Assembly (NCBI GenBank): GCA_033002965.1
Contig: JAURVB010014927.1
Span: 1-64,000 of the forward strand
Length of the DNA stretch: 64,000 bases
Reading direction: 5' to 3'
Origin: Piper betle
Taxonomy: Eukaryota > Streptophyta > Magnoliopsida > Piperales > Piperaceae
Part shown: positions 20,262 to 31,599 of the stretch, piece by piece
Position numbering within the stretch: the first letter of the stretch is position 1
How the letters are laid out: each line of letters opens with the position of its first letter
The notes under the pieces: model-generated
Databases searched by the model: none
Seen by the model: only the letters and a program-made list of their open reading frames with translations
What the model was told of the DNA's origin: nothing
Translations under genes and position numbers: made by a program

Positions 20262-20940
20262 GAATTGGTATCAAAGCCACTCTCGGTTAATTAAGATGAA
20301 AGATACATTATAGGTGATGTGTGTGCAAAGACTGCTCCAAGTCTAGTGGCAGGTATGTTTTTGTCTATTTTCTTTACATACAGATTTGTCTTTATAAGTT
20401 GTTTGGATAACAGTCTATTCAGGACCTTATCAGAAGTATGTGGAATTGGCCTTAGTTGAGCTGGTAGGTCATTTCTATGGATTTTTCTTGTGATATCAGA
20501 TTGTTTGTCGGTTAGATGTGAGCAAGGAATGTTGTAATGCTATCAGAGGTAGAATGGGTATAAGATCTCATCTTATACCAAATTCAGATGTCAGCAGATA
20601 TGAGTAGGAATTTGACAGGATTGTCATGATGGGCTTAGAGACCCACTAGTTTTGTCCATCGCATAAGTGAATTGGATGATTGACCAGGTGTTCGGTGTCT
20701 TGTATGTCATCACATTAGTCCTGTTTCCATGGGATATAGTGTACATGATGAGAATGAGTTAAAAAGAAATAGGGTAACAGTAAGGAGCTTGAAGTATAGA
20801 TATAATAGCAAGTTAGTTGGCACATGAGATGAACCACTCCCGAAAATAGTGATAAATGAGGATGAGTAGCGTGGTGAATCGACAGTTTGATTAGTACTTC
20901 ACCGCCTCCCCCTCTTCCACTAGATTATAGGTCATGGGCA
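20262..20940 (+). mobile_element. family B internal leader, truncated
   Basis: This sequence is related to the start of the family A internal region. TGAGCTGGTAGGTCATTTC at about 20457 matches 9599-9617, and GATGAGGATGAGTAGC with CCTCCCCCTCTTCCA at 20845-20918 matches 10228-10296. It carries no readable gag. It fades near 20985-21065, where the duplicated segment begins. Confidence 0.65.
20266..20279 (+). promoter_or_regulatory. primer-binding site of the family B element
   Basis: TTGGTATCAAAGCC is one base away from the initiator methionine tRNA complement. It starts five bases after the family B LTR end, which marks that LTR as a 5' LTR. Confidence 0.8.
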
Positions 20941-22357
20941 ACAGTTTTGGCTTCACTTAGCCAGACAGAGGTCTCGATATAACGAGGAAAAGATCAGGAC
21001 TATTATTCCTACGAGATCAGATATTTGACAGGATTTCACTAAAGATAAGGTACAAGATCAGATATTAAATTGTTAAAATATTATTGCTTGTTCTTCCCTC
21101 TCTAGTTGTAGATGAGTTTTTATATAATATGTTGAGAATCAAAGGATGGACATCATACGACAATCTCTGGTTAGTAACCATTATAGAAAATATTCTATAT
21201 GAAACAATTATAATCGATTATTTGAATATTTCACTGTAAAACACTGAATTTTTTATAATTTAACAGGAAAGTGTCCTAACTAACAGGTCAGGACGTCAAG
21301 TACGCGAGGGGAGGATCCCTTCCGGTGAAGGCAAACCCACATGCAAACAGAAGAACCATACATGCATCCATTGCATGTCACTCTCATGGCTACGTGGAGT
21401 TGAATATGGAGCTTTCGTTAATGAAAAATTAAATTAAAAAAAGTTGCCGGTGGAGGCGGGCAAGTCATAAGCGACCTTTTGGCATTTAAAGATTATGGGC
21501 CCCCCAGCATTTATTTTGAAAAGCAGGGGTCGGCTGTACCTATGTGGGAATAATGAGTGGTATTATAAACTCTATATTTTTTTCCCACGTCAGAATTTTA
21601 AATTAGATGTATTAAATGTCCATTAAAATTATGTTTATAGAGAAAAATAGAGCCTTTATTATATATATTAAATTATGTTTTTAATATCGTATCGACCATG
21701 TCTGAGCACACTGTTCAAATTTGATAAGTTAAGCACTTATATCATTTTAAGAATAATTGATTTTTTAATGATCTGAAATTTTTACAAAATTCAATTATCT
21801 TGTTAAAATTACTGTAGTTTAATTGGTCTTTAATACAATATTAATGAAAAATATATTTATAATATTTAATAAAATATTTTATCTATAATTTTAAAATAGG
21901 TTCATGATTTGACCCAATTAAACCAATTATACTTGGACTTGTTAAAAGTCATCTCATATAATAACCGGTACAATGTTTAAAATTATTAACAAATAAATAT
22001 TTTTATAAGAACTTGTCAAGATAATTATCTATTTAGAATAAATATATTATAGATAACTAGATTATAAAAAATTAGTTTATTATTTTGATTAAAATTATAT
22101 ATTTTTGATTGATTGATTGTCATGATTTTTAAAAATAGTTTTAAATATGGTATTGTACCACTTGGCCCGGGTACAACCTTCCCTGCAAACCTACTCCGTC
22201 CTGCACATGACCCTGGTATGACCCTACCTACAGACCTACTCCATCCTATTTTGAAATTTGATATAGTTTAGACATTCATATCTTTTTAATTCATACTTGA
22301 CTTTTTTAATCAAAATTTTTAACCAAATATAATTATTTAACAAAAAAATATAATATT

Positions 22358-22869
22358 TGTAATGACCAGGCCCAAAGTGTAACATAATAGGTTAACTTAT
22401 TTCTTTAAAATAGTTAATCAAGTTAAAGATATATAGTCTATTGTTACTTATAAATAAGATCTTACCACAGTAGCCCTACATTAGGTATTAAATGTGAGAC
22501 TAAGTTAAAAGATCTCACAATCCACCTACTTTAGAAAATTTTATCTTCGAAATTTTTATACTTAGTCTATTGCTAGCCCCAATACATGTCCTAATTTTTA
22601 TACTTAGTCTATTGCTAGCCCCAACACATGTCTTTCTCTAGCCCATGATTAGCACCGTAGCTAACGTCCATAGTCTAACCCACAATTTAATATAAAACCA
22701 GAAGGGTTTGATATCATTTGTAACGATCCAGCCCAAAGTGTAATATAATGAGATAACGTATTTCTTCAAAATAGTTAACCAAGTTAAAGATCTATAGTCT
22801 ATCTCCACTTATAAACTAGATCTTACCCCAGTAAGTATTAGACGTGAGACTAAGTTGAAAGATCTCACA
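22358..22869 (-). mobile_element. old TRIM element (tandem unit 1)
   Basis: It has the same architecture as the TRIM at 17179 but is much diverged. LTRs are 22358-22519 and 22719-22869, and the primer site is opposite GGGTTTGATATCA (22706-22718). An ATATT target duplication flanks it (22353-22357 and 22870-22874). Part of the internal region (AATTTTTATACTTAGTCTATTGCTAGCCCCAA) is repeated twice in tandem. Confidence 0.85.
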
Positions 22870-23826
22870 ATATTGTAAAATTTGAGTATTTTAATGGTTT
22901 TTCTTTATGGTTGAGTTAGGCGGGCTAGCCGTCATAGTTGTATGAACCATAATGGATAGGCTTAGGTGGCTAGGAGAGTCCTGACCTATTTTGACTAAGT
23001 CTAGTAGTTGACTAAGGATTGAGGATGAGTTAAGATTTTGGTGGAAAACATCCGGAGGTAGTTCCTTTATATATAAAAAAGACATCGTCGCTGCTCCTTC
23101 TCTTCTCCTATCCCTCTTGGATGACATCTTCTTCCACTTTTTTTTTCATGTGTTGGTACCTATCTCTCCCCTTCTCTTTCTTTTTGTCATGCACACATCT
23201 ATTGTTGTTCTTTTTATTTGTGGTATGTATTCCTCTCTTTGGCGTGTATTGTGTGGGAGTCCTAGTTTTGGTTTGTTCACCCCATGCTATTCTTGTTTTC
23301 GTTCTTCTTTACTCAACCATGATGAACTATTTTTTTGTTGATCCTACTCACATGACCCAATTGAAATAAAATAGGTTCACGATTTGACCCAATTGAACCA
23401 ATTATACTTGGACTCGTTAAAAATCATCTCGTCTAATACCTGGTATGATGTTTAAAATTATGAACAAGTAAATATTTTTATGAGAACTTGTCAAGATAAT
23501 TATCTATTTAGAATAAATATATTATAACTAGATTATAAAAAATTAGTTTATTATTTTGATTAAAATTATATATTTTTGATTGATTGATTGTCATGATTTT
23601 TAAAAACAATTTTAAATATGGTATTGTACCACTTGGCCCGAGTACGACCCTACCTTTAAGCCTACTCCGTCCTCCACATGACCCTGGTATGACCCTTCCT
23701 ACAGACCTACTCCATCCTATTTTGAAATTTGATATAGTTTAGACATTCATATCATTTTAATTCGTACTTGACTTTTTAATCAAAATTTTTAACCAAATAC
23801 AATTATTTAATAAAAAATACAATATT

Positions 23827-24338
23827 TGTAATAACCAGACCCAAAATACAACATAATGGGTTAACTTATTTCTTCAAAATAATTAACCATGTTAAAGATA
23901 TATAGTGCATTGTTACTTATAAACAATATCTTATTACAGTAGTACCACACTAGATATTAGATGTGAAACTAAATTAAGAGATCTCACAATCGACCTACCT
24001 TAGAAAATTTTATCTTTGAAATTTTTATACTTAGTCTATCGCTAGCCCCAATACACGTCCTAATTTTTATACTTAGACTATTGCTAGCCCCAACACATGT
24101 CTTTCTCTGGCCCATGACCAGTACCGTAGCCAACGTCCATAGTCTAACCCACAATTTAACATAAAACCAGAAGGGTTTGATATCATTTGTAACGATCCAG
24201 CCTAAAGTGTAATGTAATGAGAGAACGTATTTCTTCAAAATAGTTAACCAAGTTAAAAATCTATAGTCTATCTCCACTTATAAACTAGATCTTACCCCAG
24301 TAGCTATTAGACGTGAGACTAAGTTGAAGGATCTCACA
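23827..24338 (-). mobile_element. old TRIM element (tandem unit 2)
   Basis: This copy of the 22358 element was made by tandem duplication of the whole region, because it has the same ATATT flanks (23822-23826 and 24339-24343) and the same internal duplication. The primer site has the same decayed form. Confidence 0.85.
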
Positions 24339-24342
24339 ATAT

Positions 24343-26171
24343 TATAAAATCTGAGTATTTTAATGGTTTCTCTTTATGGTTGAGTTAGGCAGGCTAGCCG
24401 TCATAGTTGTATGAACCATAATGGATAGGCTTAGGTGGCTAGGAGACTCCTGACCTATTTTGACTAAGTCTTGTAGTTGACTAAGGATCGAGGGTGAGTT
24501 AAGATTTTGGTGGAAAACATCCGGAGGTAGTTCCTTTATATATATAAAAAAGACATCGTCGCTGCTCCTTCTCTTCTCCTATCCCTCTCGGATGACATCT
24601 TCTTCCACTTTTTTTTCATGTGTTGGTACCTATCTCTCCCCTTCTCTTTCTTTTTGTCATGCACACATCTATTGTTATTCTTTTTATTTGTGGTATGTAT
24701 TCCTCTGTTTGGCGTGTATTGTGTGGGAGTCCTAGTTTTGGTTTGTTCACCCCATGCTATTCTTGTTTTCGTTCTTCTTTACTCAACCATGATGAACTAT
24801 TTTTTTGCTGATCCTACTCACATAGAAGTATAGTTTTTGTTTGTTGCGGGTTGTATGTTTGATCCTTTATTCATTAAAAATTCCAATTGCTTGTGTTATG
24901 TGGGTTGCATGATTGGTGCTCTTTACACTTTGTGGTCATGATGATTATATTAATAAGCAATTTATGCCCACAAATAATCATGATTAGGTTAAGCAAACCT
25001 TATTAATCCATCTGTAGTTTGCTAATAGTATCTTGATTAATTGTTTATAATCAATTAATGCATTATAAGTTTATAAGTAAATATGGATAGTTATAAGTAT
25101 TAATGAAGTAAAGTTTTAACCTTTACTCGCTAATTCAATGTTAAGAAGTAATATTAATTAAAAGTTTAAATGATAACTTTAATCCCTAGGACAGTAATCT
25201 TAAATAAATTTCTTTGGTTAAATAATTAACATGTGAATGAAAATACACAAGTATTACTAATTATATACATGTTAGTAAGTTAATAATTATTTCATAGCAT
25301 GCATTATTCATTGTATAAAATTATACTTATGTATAATTTTATTATCTTGTTCAGATTAGGACCGTGTGTCTTAATTGCGGGTGTCTCATCACATTTTCAG
25401 GTCCGTATAACTACTTGAAATATTGTATATTCTTTTTGTCAGCCCTAGTCAAATAAGCCTATATTCGATTATTGTGCACTGAGTGTAATTGGGGTCAAGG
25501 AATTGACTCAGTCCAACATGGAGCCAGACCTTTAAAATTATTTGAAAGATAAAACACTTCTCCCCATGCTAAAACGGGTGACAGGGCACAATGGCTCAAA
25601 ATAACTTATTATGCACTTGTGATATAGAGAGACTGAGTAAATGACAAATATCAATAACTACACGTCGTGGGCCACGTACCGTGTATGCGTATACATGAGA
25701 TTATATCTGAATAGGGTAGGTGCCCTCCCCGCATAGTTAGAGTTCGACATAGGCTCATAATCACTAAAAGACTTGATAAACAATAATATGAAATATATTG
25801 ACTTGTTTCTTTTAATTATACAACTTAGTAGTTTCACTATTAACATGGTTTTATGGCCGCATGTGAGCAGCTTCAGAGTGATGGTTGAGACTGTGGTTGA
25901 TAGTTTCCGTACCAACTCAAATTAGAAGAATTAATGAATAAGATTGAATTTCTTAATTATATTATTTAAGTTATAATTTGACCATGATAAATGGTTAGGA
26001 GGCTTTGAGACTTTGATTTTGCGTAATTGAAATACCTTAGGTTATTGTTAATATGTTACATTATACCTAAGTATAATTATTTGTCATATTATGATACATG
26101 TGTATGCACTTTTATTTTTATATCCTCCGTATTTTTTGGTAATCTGCGGTGGGCTAAAATGGGTCGTTACA
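24343..26171 (+). repeat. possible solo LTR of a gypsy-like element (copy 1)
   Basis: A block begins near TGTAAAATYTGAG (best seen at 22874 and 54041) and ends GGGTCGTTACA. A TATA core TTATATATATAAAAAAG sits at about 24536, followed by a C/T-rich leader. ATAT precedes the start in the related copies and follows the end, a possible target duplication confused with that of the adjacent TRIM. There are no coding domains. The hydrophobic open frames near 23121 and 24618 lie in the leader part and shift frame between copies, so they are not treated as genes. Confidence 0.35.
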
Positions 26172-26539
26172 ATATTTTAACTTGTATTTATTTAAATATT
26201 AATAATAAAATATATTTTTAACATCTAAGAAGATATTTTGCTTAAATTTTTTATTTTAGTTCAACTTGGTTAGATCCTATTGATCAAAATATACTCTGTA
26301 ATATGTACCGTATTTAAAATTGTATTCTTAAATAAACTTGTATTATTAAAAAGTGATAATATACACACACCACACTCCCAACTTCATCCTTACCTGACCC
26401 ATACATGTAACCTCCATCACCCATCAAAGGTGACGGTGAGAGTGAAGGGACGAGAACTCAGGCCCCAGCGTGTTCAATGTCGTTTGTAAAGGTGGCGAGA
26501 CCAGTGTACTCGGCTCTCCTTCCCACGGCCGAAGCCCTG

Positions 26540-26548
26540 TATATAAAT
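26540..26548 (+). promoter_or_regulatory. TATA box of the small gene, copy 1
   Basis: TATATAAAT lies 109 bases before the ATG. A start of transcription 25-35 bases downstream would give a leader of about 75-85 bases. The surrounding GC-richer promoter block is well conserved in the second copy. Confidence 0.65.
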
Positions 26549-26648
26549 ATGTGCATTGCCAAACTCTCTGCACCCATCCACTCACAAATCCAGCATATGA
26601 AGAGGTTGACAACCTTATCAATCTGTAGCTTCCTTTCTCAAGTCCTCC

Positions 26649-26912
26649 ATGGCCAATTCTTGCCTATCCAGGTTCATCACCGAAGTTGCTCCGCCCAAAA
26701 TTTGTCGCGTCGTTAGGCGCAGACTATCCACCGTATTAGACACGATAGCGGAGGACAGGATGGAATACTATTCCGACTCCGGTCATCCCTCTCCATCTGC
26801 TTCCATTGCTGCTGCTCATGTACCTTCTAAAACTTCCTCCCTCGGCCTTCAGAGCGATGCCGAGAGATCGTTCTCTATTTACGGCCGACAGTATTGGTCT
26901 TGTGCCAAGTGA
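26649..26912 (+). CDS. small 87-residue plant protein, unnamed family (copy 1)
   Basis: This is a single-exon open frame of 87 codons plus stop, starting MANSCLSRFITEVAPP. It contains a basic RRRLSTVLDTIAED segment (residues 23-36), a serine-rich middle and an RSFSIYGRQYW tail. It has no signal peptide or membrane segment and is probably cytosolic or nuclear. The ATG has a purine-poor but acceptable context (CTCCATGG), and a TATA box lies upstream. From memory, short plant proteins beginning SRFIxEVAPP with a following basic LDTI segment form a conserved plant family of unclear, possibly stress-related, role; I cannot confirm this here. The second copy (56724) differs by three codons only, while the downstream spacer differs more, which supports a functional gene. 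Confidence 0.72.
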   Translation: MANSCLSRFITEVAPPKICRVVRRRLSTVLDTIAEDRMEYYSDSGHPSPSASIAAAHVPSKTSSLGLQSDAERSFSIYGRQYWSCAK

Positions 26913-28785
26913 TTTGAAAATATTTTGTACGAAAGGTTGGATGAGTAGTAGTTATCTCCTTGCTTGCTTGTATGCTTCGGTTCAAGAACATAGTTGCTGA
27001 TTTCGACGATACTCCTTGGCATCTATGAACCTTTTTTTCTTCTCTTAAATATTTTTTTTAAACTTTTCACTTCAATACACCTACCTGTCTGCGAAAGCGG
27101 AGGACATTCTCTAACAAGACGTTAATTTACCTTTTAAATTAAAAAAATATTTTAAAAACTAACAGCAAATATTTCGGTTAATAACACAAATTTTAACAAA
27201 TAATCCTTTTCGTTAATTGTAGCTTTTAAAATAATAAATTATTTTTTTAAAAAAACAGTAATTTATTTCAACACAATAAATTACAACAAAATTCATAATG
27301 AACTATTTTTTGACCATTACTATAAATAGAGAAAAATATAATTAATTATAAATTAGATAAATAATTCAGACTTTCATGTTATTATTTATGATTATTTAAT
27401 TTTCTAATTTTCTCACATGTAATAAAAATTTATTTCTATTCTTTTTCAAAAATATTAATAATAATAAACTTATCTAAATATTTTTTCAATAAATTAACTT
27501 ATATTATACCCGCACATTGCGTGGAAAATCTTGGCCAGTGTTTAATGACAACAAGGAATGAAGAGTAGTGTTAGTTCTATTACTCTATATTAAAACCTAC
27601 CAAGATTAACAATAGTGTAATTAAATTAAGCAAACATGCCGGGAAAACATGTTCATCAATTTAAACTCATACTCATTATTTTGGACAAAAACTCAACTTG
27701 AAATCAATACCTTGAAAAATCATAAAAATGACTTTTTCAGCTCGGAGCTCTATATATTCAATCTTCATAAAATATACAACTTAATTCAAATAATTATCAA
27801 TACCTTCTAATCCATTATTTATGATAACTTATATCATTAGAATCCAATATAATTTTAAAATAATTTTTTTCAGTAAATTGAAAATTTATAGAATATGATG
27901 GAAGTGTAATTTCAATAACCAATCTAAGTCATCCCACCCCTTCAAAAATTTGAATTGATCATATATAAATATTACTAGATCTTACACCAAAAAAAATCAA
28001 ACTCGAATGTAAAATTAACTTTGAACTCTTTACCAACTTATTAAATCTTAAACCATAAAAAAAATATTAAATATGAGATTATTTATAAAAGAACTCACAA
28101 TCTACCTTCCTTAAGAAAAACTAACTCATCTAACTAATATCTAATACAGTCAAACCCACCGTCTAATACCATTGAACAATCCTAAATCAACTCCAATATA
28201 ATTTATAATGATCAACTAAAATATAAAATAATAAGCTTAAATAGTACTTTCATAATGATTAATTCAAAATACATCCCCACAAATATACTAAATCTTAAAT
28301 CTTACCTCAATCACAAATATACTAAATCATACTTCGTAATTATCTTAAAACACATCCTCACAAATATACTAAATCCTATATCTTACCACGATCACAAATA
28401 TACTAATTCTTACTTCAAAACCTCAGTAGATATTAAATGTAAAACTCATTTTGAAAAATCTCACATTTAAACACTTAAATATAACTATCAAAGATCTCGA
28501 CTCAAATGAGCTTAAAAACTTATTTATTCAAAACAAACTGAAACTTGAACGCTTGCAATGCATTTTCTAACCACTCAAACTTCTCATCAAACCAAAGCTT
28601 GCGCAAGACAACTTGAAACCTTGAAAACAAGCTAAACATAAGCTAGGTTCAGTTAATCACAACCATACGAAAATACACAGCTCAGGAATTAGGATTGAAA
28701 AATGCATAGCAGAAAAACTGTTGTAAACTAGCTAGCTCTAGCTCTAAGCACTTATCCTAAATATTCGAAAGTAGAAACGAAGCCA
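26913..28785. other. AT-rich spacer with Helitron-like terminus, no gene
   Basis: Very AT-rich. Around 28250-28430 a roughly 60-bp motif (CACAAATATACTAAATCYTA) repeats three to four times. The Helitron-like end is listed separately. Short open frames here are chance. Confidence 0.5.
27170..27540 (+). mobile_element. Helitron-like 3' end (copy 1)
   Basis: An AT-rich tail ends with ATACCCGCACATTGCGTGG, a degenerate hairpin of the CCCGCGCATTGCGCGGG type, about 12 bases before CCAGT. A related tail at 38160-38466 ends CTAGT, the usual Helitron terminus. The 5' end was not found, so the extent is unknown. Confidence 0.4.
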
Positions 28786-29836
28786 CACGCTCTCTATGTC
28801 GCAATGAACAGTTTTAAGTTGCACCACGGCGAAAATAGGGTGACACATATATTCCACATTCTAGAAGTTGATCCAATGTGGCACATGCTTCTTGGGTGAC
28901 AATGGATTCATGACCACCGATGCATGCCATCATTGTGGCACCAATGCATTAAAGTTATGCCCAATAAAGGAGGTCAAATCCAAGTCCGGGGGCTGCAAAA
29001 CTCATTTGCTTTTGAGGAAGCACACTTTGCGGATGCCATATTCTTCATGGAGGGAAATGCCCTGACGTTGGCTCGAGCACGACCTTCTAGTCATATCTAT
29101 CTTGCTACACTAGATTTGTCAGACTTTATTAAACCAACAACTAATTATCCACCGCCGAAGCCTCCTAAAGAAGCAAAGTTATACAAGTTGTTAGTTTCAT
29201 CGGCACCAGCAATTTCACCAGGACCGAAAGCTTCATTAGTACCTTTAAAGGTAATAGTGCATTCAGGACAACCAAAGTAAAAAATTAAAGAAATGCCACC
29301 ACTCCAAGAAGTGCCAAGTCAAGAAGAGAAAAATCACATGGTAATTGAGGATGCCGCCATGGTATTAGGACAATGGGAAATGCTATTGATGAACTTTTGT
29401 GAGAAGGAAGTAATTACACTTGACCCATGCCCGGTCATTTTTTGGAAGAAGAAGAATGCAATTCATTTGATGAATTTGAGATCGAACCAGAAGATTTAAT
29501 CATGTTGAAATTATTTCCTTATTATATATCAAGTGAAAATGAAGGATCAATTAATAGTTTGTGGGAGCAATATTGCTTGAAGAGGGATTACAGGATCAAG
29601 AAATACAACAAGCACCAAGTCATTTTGAAGATGGAGTTACTCTAACAGTAGAATGACTTCTAGAAATCAATTTGGGAACTTATCAAGAGCCCCATCCCAC
29701 TTTTCTTGGATTAGGTTTAGAAGAAATGGAGAAGCGACAACTCATTGATGTACTTAGAAGTTATAAGGATTGTTTTGCATGGTCATATGATGAAATGCCA
29801 GGTTTGTCATTTGAAGTTGCAGTACGCCCCCAATCG
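28786..29836 (+). pseudogene. Tat protease end and protease-RT linker, broken
   Basis: The translation in shifting frames gives HMLLG followed by WIHDHRC-like and WHQCIKV residues, the segment just after the aspartic protease active site in Tat polyproteins. A linker follows with DPCP, a run matching EMPGLSFEVAV and HPTFLGLGLEEMEKRQLIDV. Stops and frame changes occur near 28900, 29278, 29497 and 29645. The protease active-site DTG itself is not visible. Confidence 0.75.
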
Positions 29837-29839
29837 AGG

Positions 29840-30470
29840 CCATGATCGCAACAAAAATAGAGAAGTTGAAGAAAGAAAACTTCATTCGTGAAGTCAACTA
29901 CACAGAATTATTGGGAAATGTTGTCTCAGTGAAGAAGAAGAATGGTCGGATGAGGATTTGTGTAGACTTTCGAGATCTCAACAAAGCATGTCCCAAGGAT
30001 GCATTTCTTACTGATCCCTGATATTTTACTTGACAATGTAGTTGGTTGTCAAATGTTTTCTTTCATGGATAGATTTAGTGGCTACAATTATATTCATATA
30101 ACAGCGAAAGATGAAGAAAAGACACCTTTTTACATGCATGTTGGAATATATTGTTATACGGTAATGCCGTTTGGTTTGAAGAATGCAGGAGTTACATATT
30201 AGCTGGTGATGCAATATATTTTTGCAGACATGCTACTTGTGGAAATGGAAGATTATGTTGACGACATAATTGTGAAGTCAAAAGAAGGAAGTGATCATTG
30301 CAAGGTGTTGGGAAAGGTGCTTTACTAATGTAGAGTAAATAACTTGAAGTTGAATCCACAAAAATGTGCTTTTGGTGTTTGTCATGGCAATTTCTCGGAT
30401 TTTTGGTACACAAGTGAGAAATCCAAGTTGACCCTACCAAAATTTAACCCATTAGGGATATGAGGCCACC
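29840..30470 (+). pseudogene. Tat reverse transcriptase, broken (copy 1)
   Basis: Readable motifs in order: KIEKLKKENFIREV, VSVKKKNGRMRICVDFRDLN, KACPKDAF, FSFMDRFSGYNYIHI, MPFGLKNAGVTY and DYVDDIIVKSKEGS, the catalytic box (around 30251-30290). There is a frame change near 30007 and a TAG at 30200-30202 directly after GVTY, where the family has glutamine. The second copy has a TAA at the same codon. Confidence 0.9.
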
Positions 30471-30539
30471 TACATCTTTGTGTCAATTGCAAAGCTTCCT
30501 GGGAAACATCAATTACATTCGAGGTTTACCCTAGACTTG

Positions 30540-31015
30540 TCATCAAAAATTTTCCACTCACTCAATGGTTGAAGAAAGGTAATAAGTTTGAGTGGGGGGA
30601 AGCGTGTGAGTGGGCCTTCAAGAAGATAAAGACAGGATTGTTGAGGCCTCCAACTTTACTTGCTTCAGTGCTAGATATACCACTCATCTTACATATTTTT
30701 CACATAGAAGCAACACTCGTAGCCATCTTAGTCCAGGCTGATGACCATGGGAGAGAGGATGATGTGTTTATTGCTCAAGAAGACCTATGAGTTCAATTGA
30801 TCAAAGGTACACAAAGATAGTGAAAACATGTTTAATCTTGGTGTTTGCTTCGTAGAAATTTTGTCATTACTTTCTTACCATGAAGTATGTTTGGTGGTAC
30901 ATGATAATCTTGTTCGATACCTGTTCCAACAACTGGTTTTGTAGGGAAGAGCAGCAAGATGGCTTTGGAACTTAATAGTTTGACATCAAGTGTGTCAAAC
31001 AAAGAGCAGTGAAAG
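30540..31015 (+). pseudogene. Tat RNase H (first), broken (copy 1)
   Basis: This contains LRPPTLLASVLDIPLILHI and, in another frame, remnants of the DQRYTKIEKACLALVFA type and a WLWNLIEFDIKC-like end. Several frame changes occur between 30780 and 31010. The domain is recognisable by comparison with 60590-61082. Confidence 0.7.
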
Positions 31016-31510
31016 ATCAAGCAATTGCTGAGCTACTCACCAACCATTCGGCTCTACCATCCGAGAAGAAAGAAGAAGGAGTCCGGTTCAACACGGATAA
31101 GGAACTACTAAAGTGGACTTTGTATTTTGATGGAGTAGCTGTGGGAATGCGTGAACGAGTTGGACCCACTAGAGGAGTTGGGGTTGTCTTAGTAGAGCCT
31201 TTAGGGAAGATGGATTTACATGCTTACAATTTGGCATATTTTTGCACCAACAATAGTGTAGAATATGAAGCAATGTTGCTTGGACTGTTGCTTGCAAAGG
31301 ATTTGAAAGTGGAATACTTGCTAGGTCAAAGCGACTCATTATTGGTAATCCAACAGACTGCAGGGAATTTTGAAGTTAAGGAAGCACATTCGTAGTGTGC
31401 AAGGCACATTTGATGCAATTAATGATGAATTTCAAAGAAGTGATGTTTGAACATATCCCTCGCTCTACAAATTACATGGCAGATGTACTAATCAAGATTA
31501 ATTGGTAAAG
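31009..31510 (+). pseudogene. Tat archaeal-type RNase H (copy 1)
   Basis: WTLYFDGVAVGMRERVGPTR carries the first acidic site, NNSVEYEAMLLGLLLAKDL the second, GQSDSLLVIQQ the third, and HIPRSTNYMADVL the fourth part. This extra RNase H is diagnostic of the Tat lineage. The frame is open to 31395, where a one-base change gives a TAG. The SDS aspartate that is changed to lysine in copy 2 is still present here. Confidence 0.88.
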
Positions 31511-31599
31511 GAGAAGTCATAGAGCCAATTATTTGGTTTGCTCGTCATGATGCACCTGCTAGTGCGGTCTTACCATCAAGTGTTGTAGTTGAAAGCTTT

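Larger units (their letters stand above)
21892..24838. repeat. 1.47-kb tandem duplication within copy 1
   Basis: The unit 21892-23353 is repeated at 23367-24838 with an offset of about 1475 bases. It carries GGTTCAYGATTTGACCCAATT, an AT-rich stretch, a TRIM, and a block with TATATATAAAAAAGACATCG. The single-copy state is seen at 53066-54540. Confidence 0.85.

Noticed and set aside
28255..28470. Repeated open frame with NILNxKSYxxHKYTxSYF
   Set aside because: It is a translation of an AT-rich short tandem repeat, also present at 58281. No sign of a gene.
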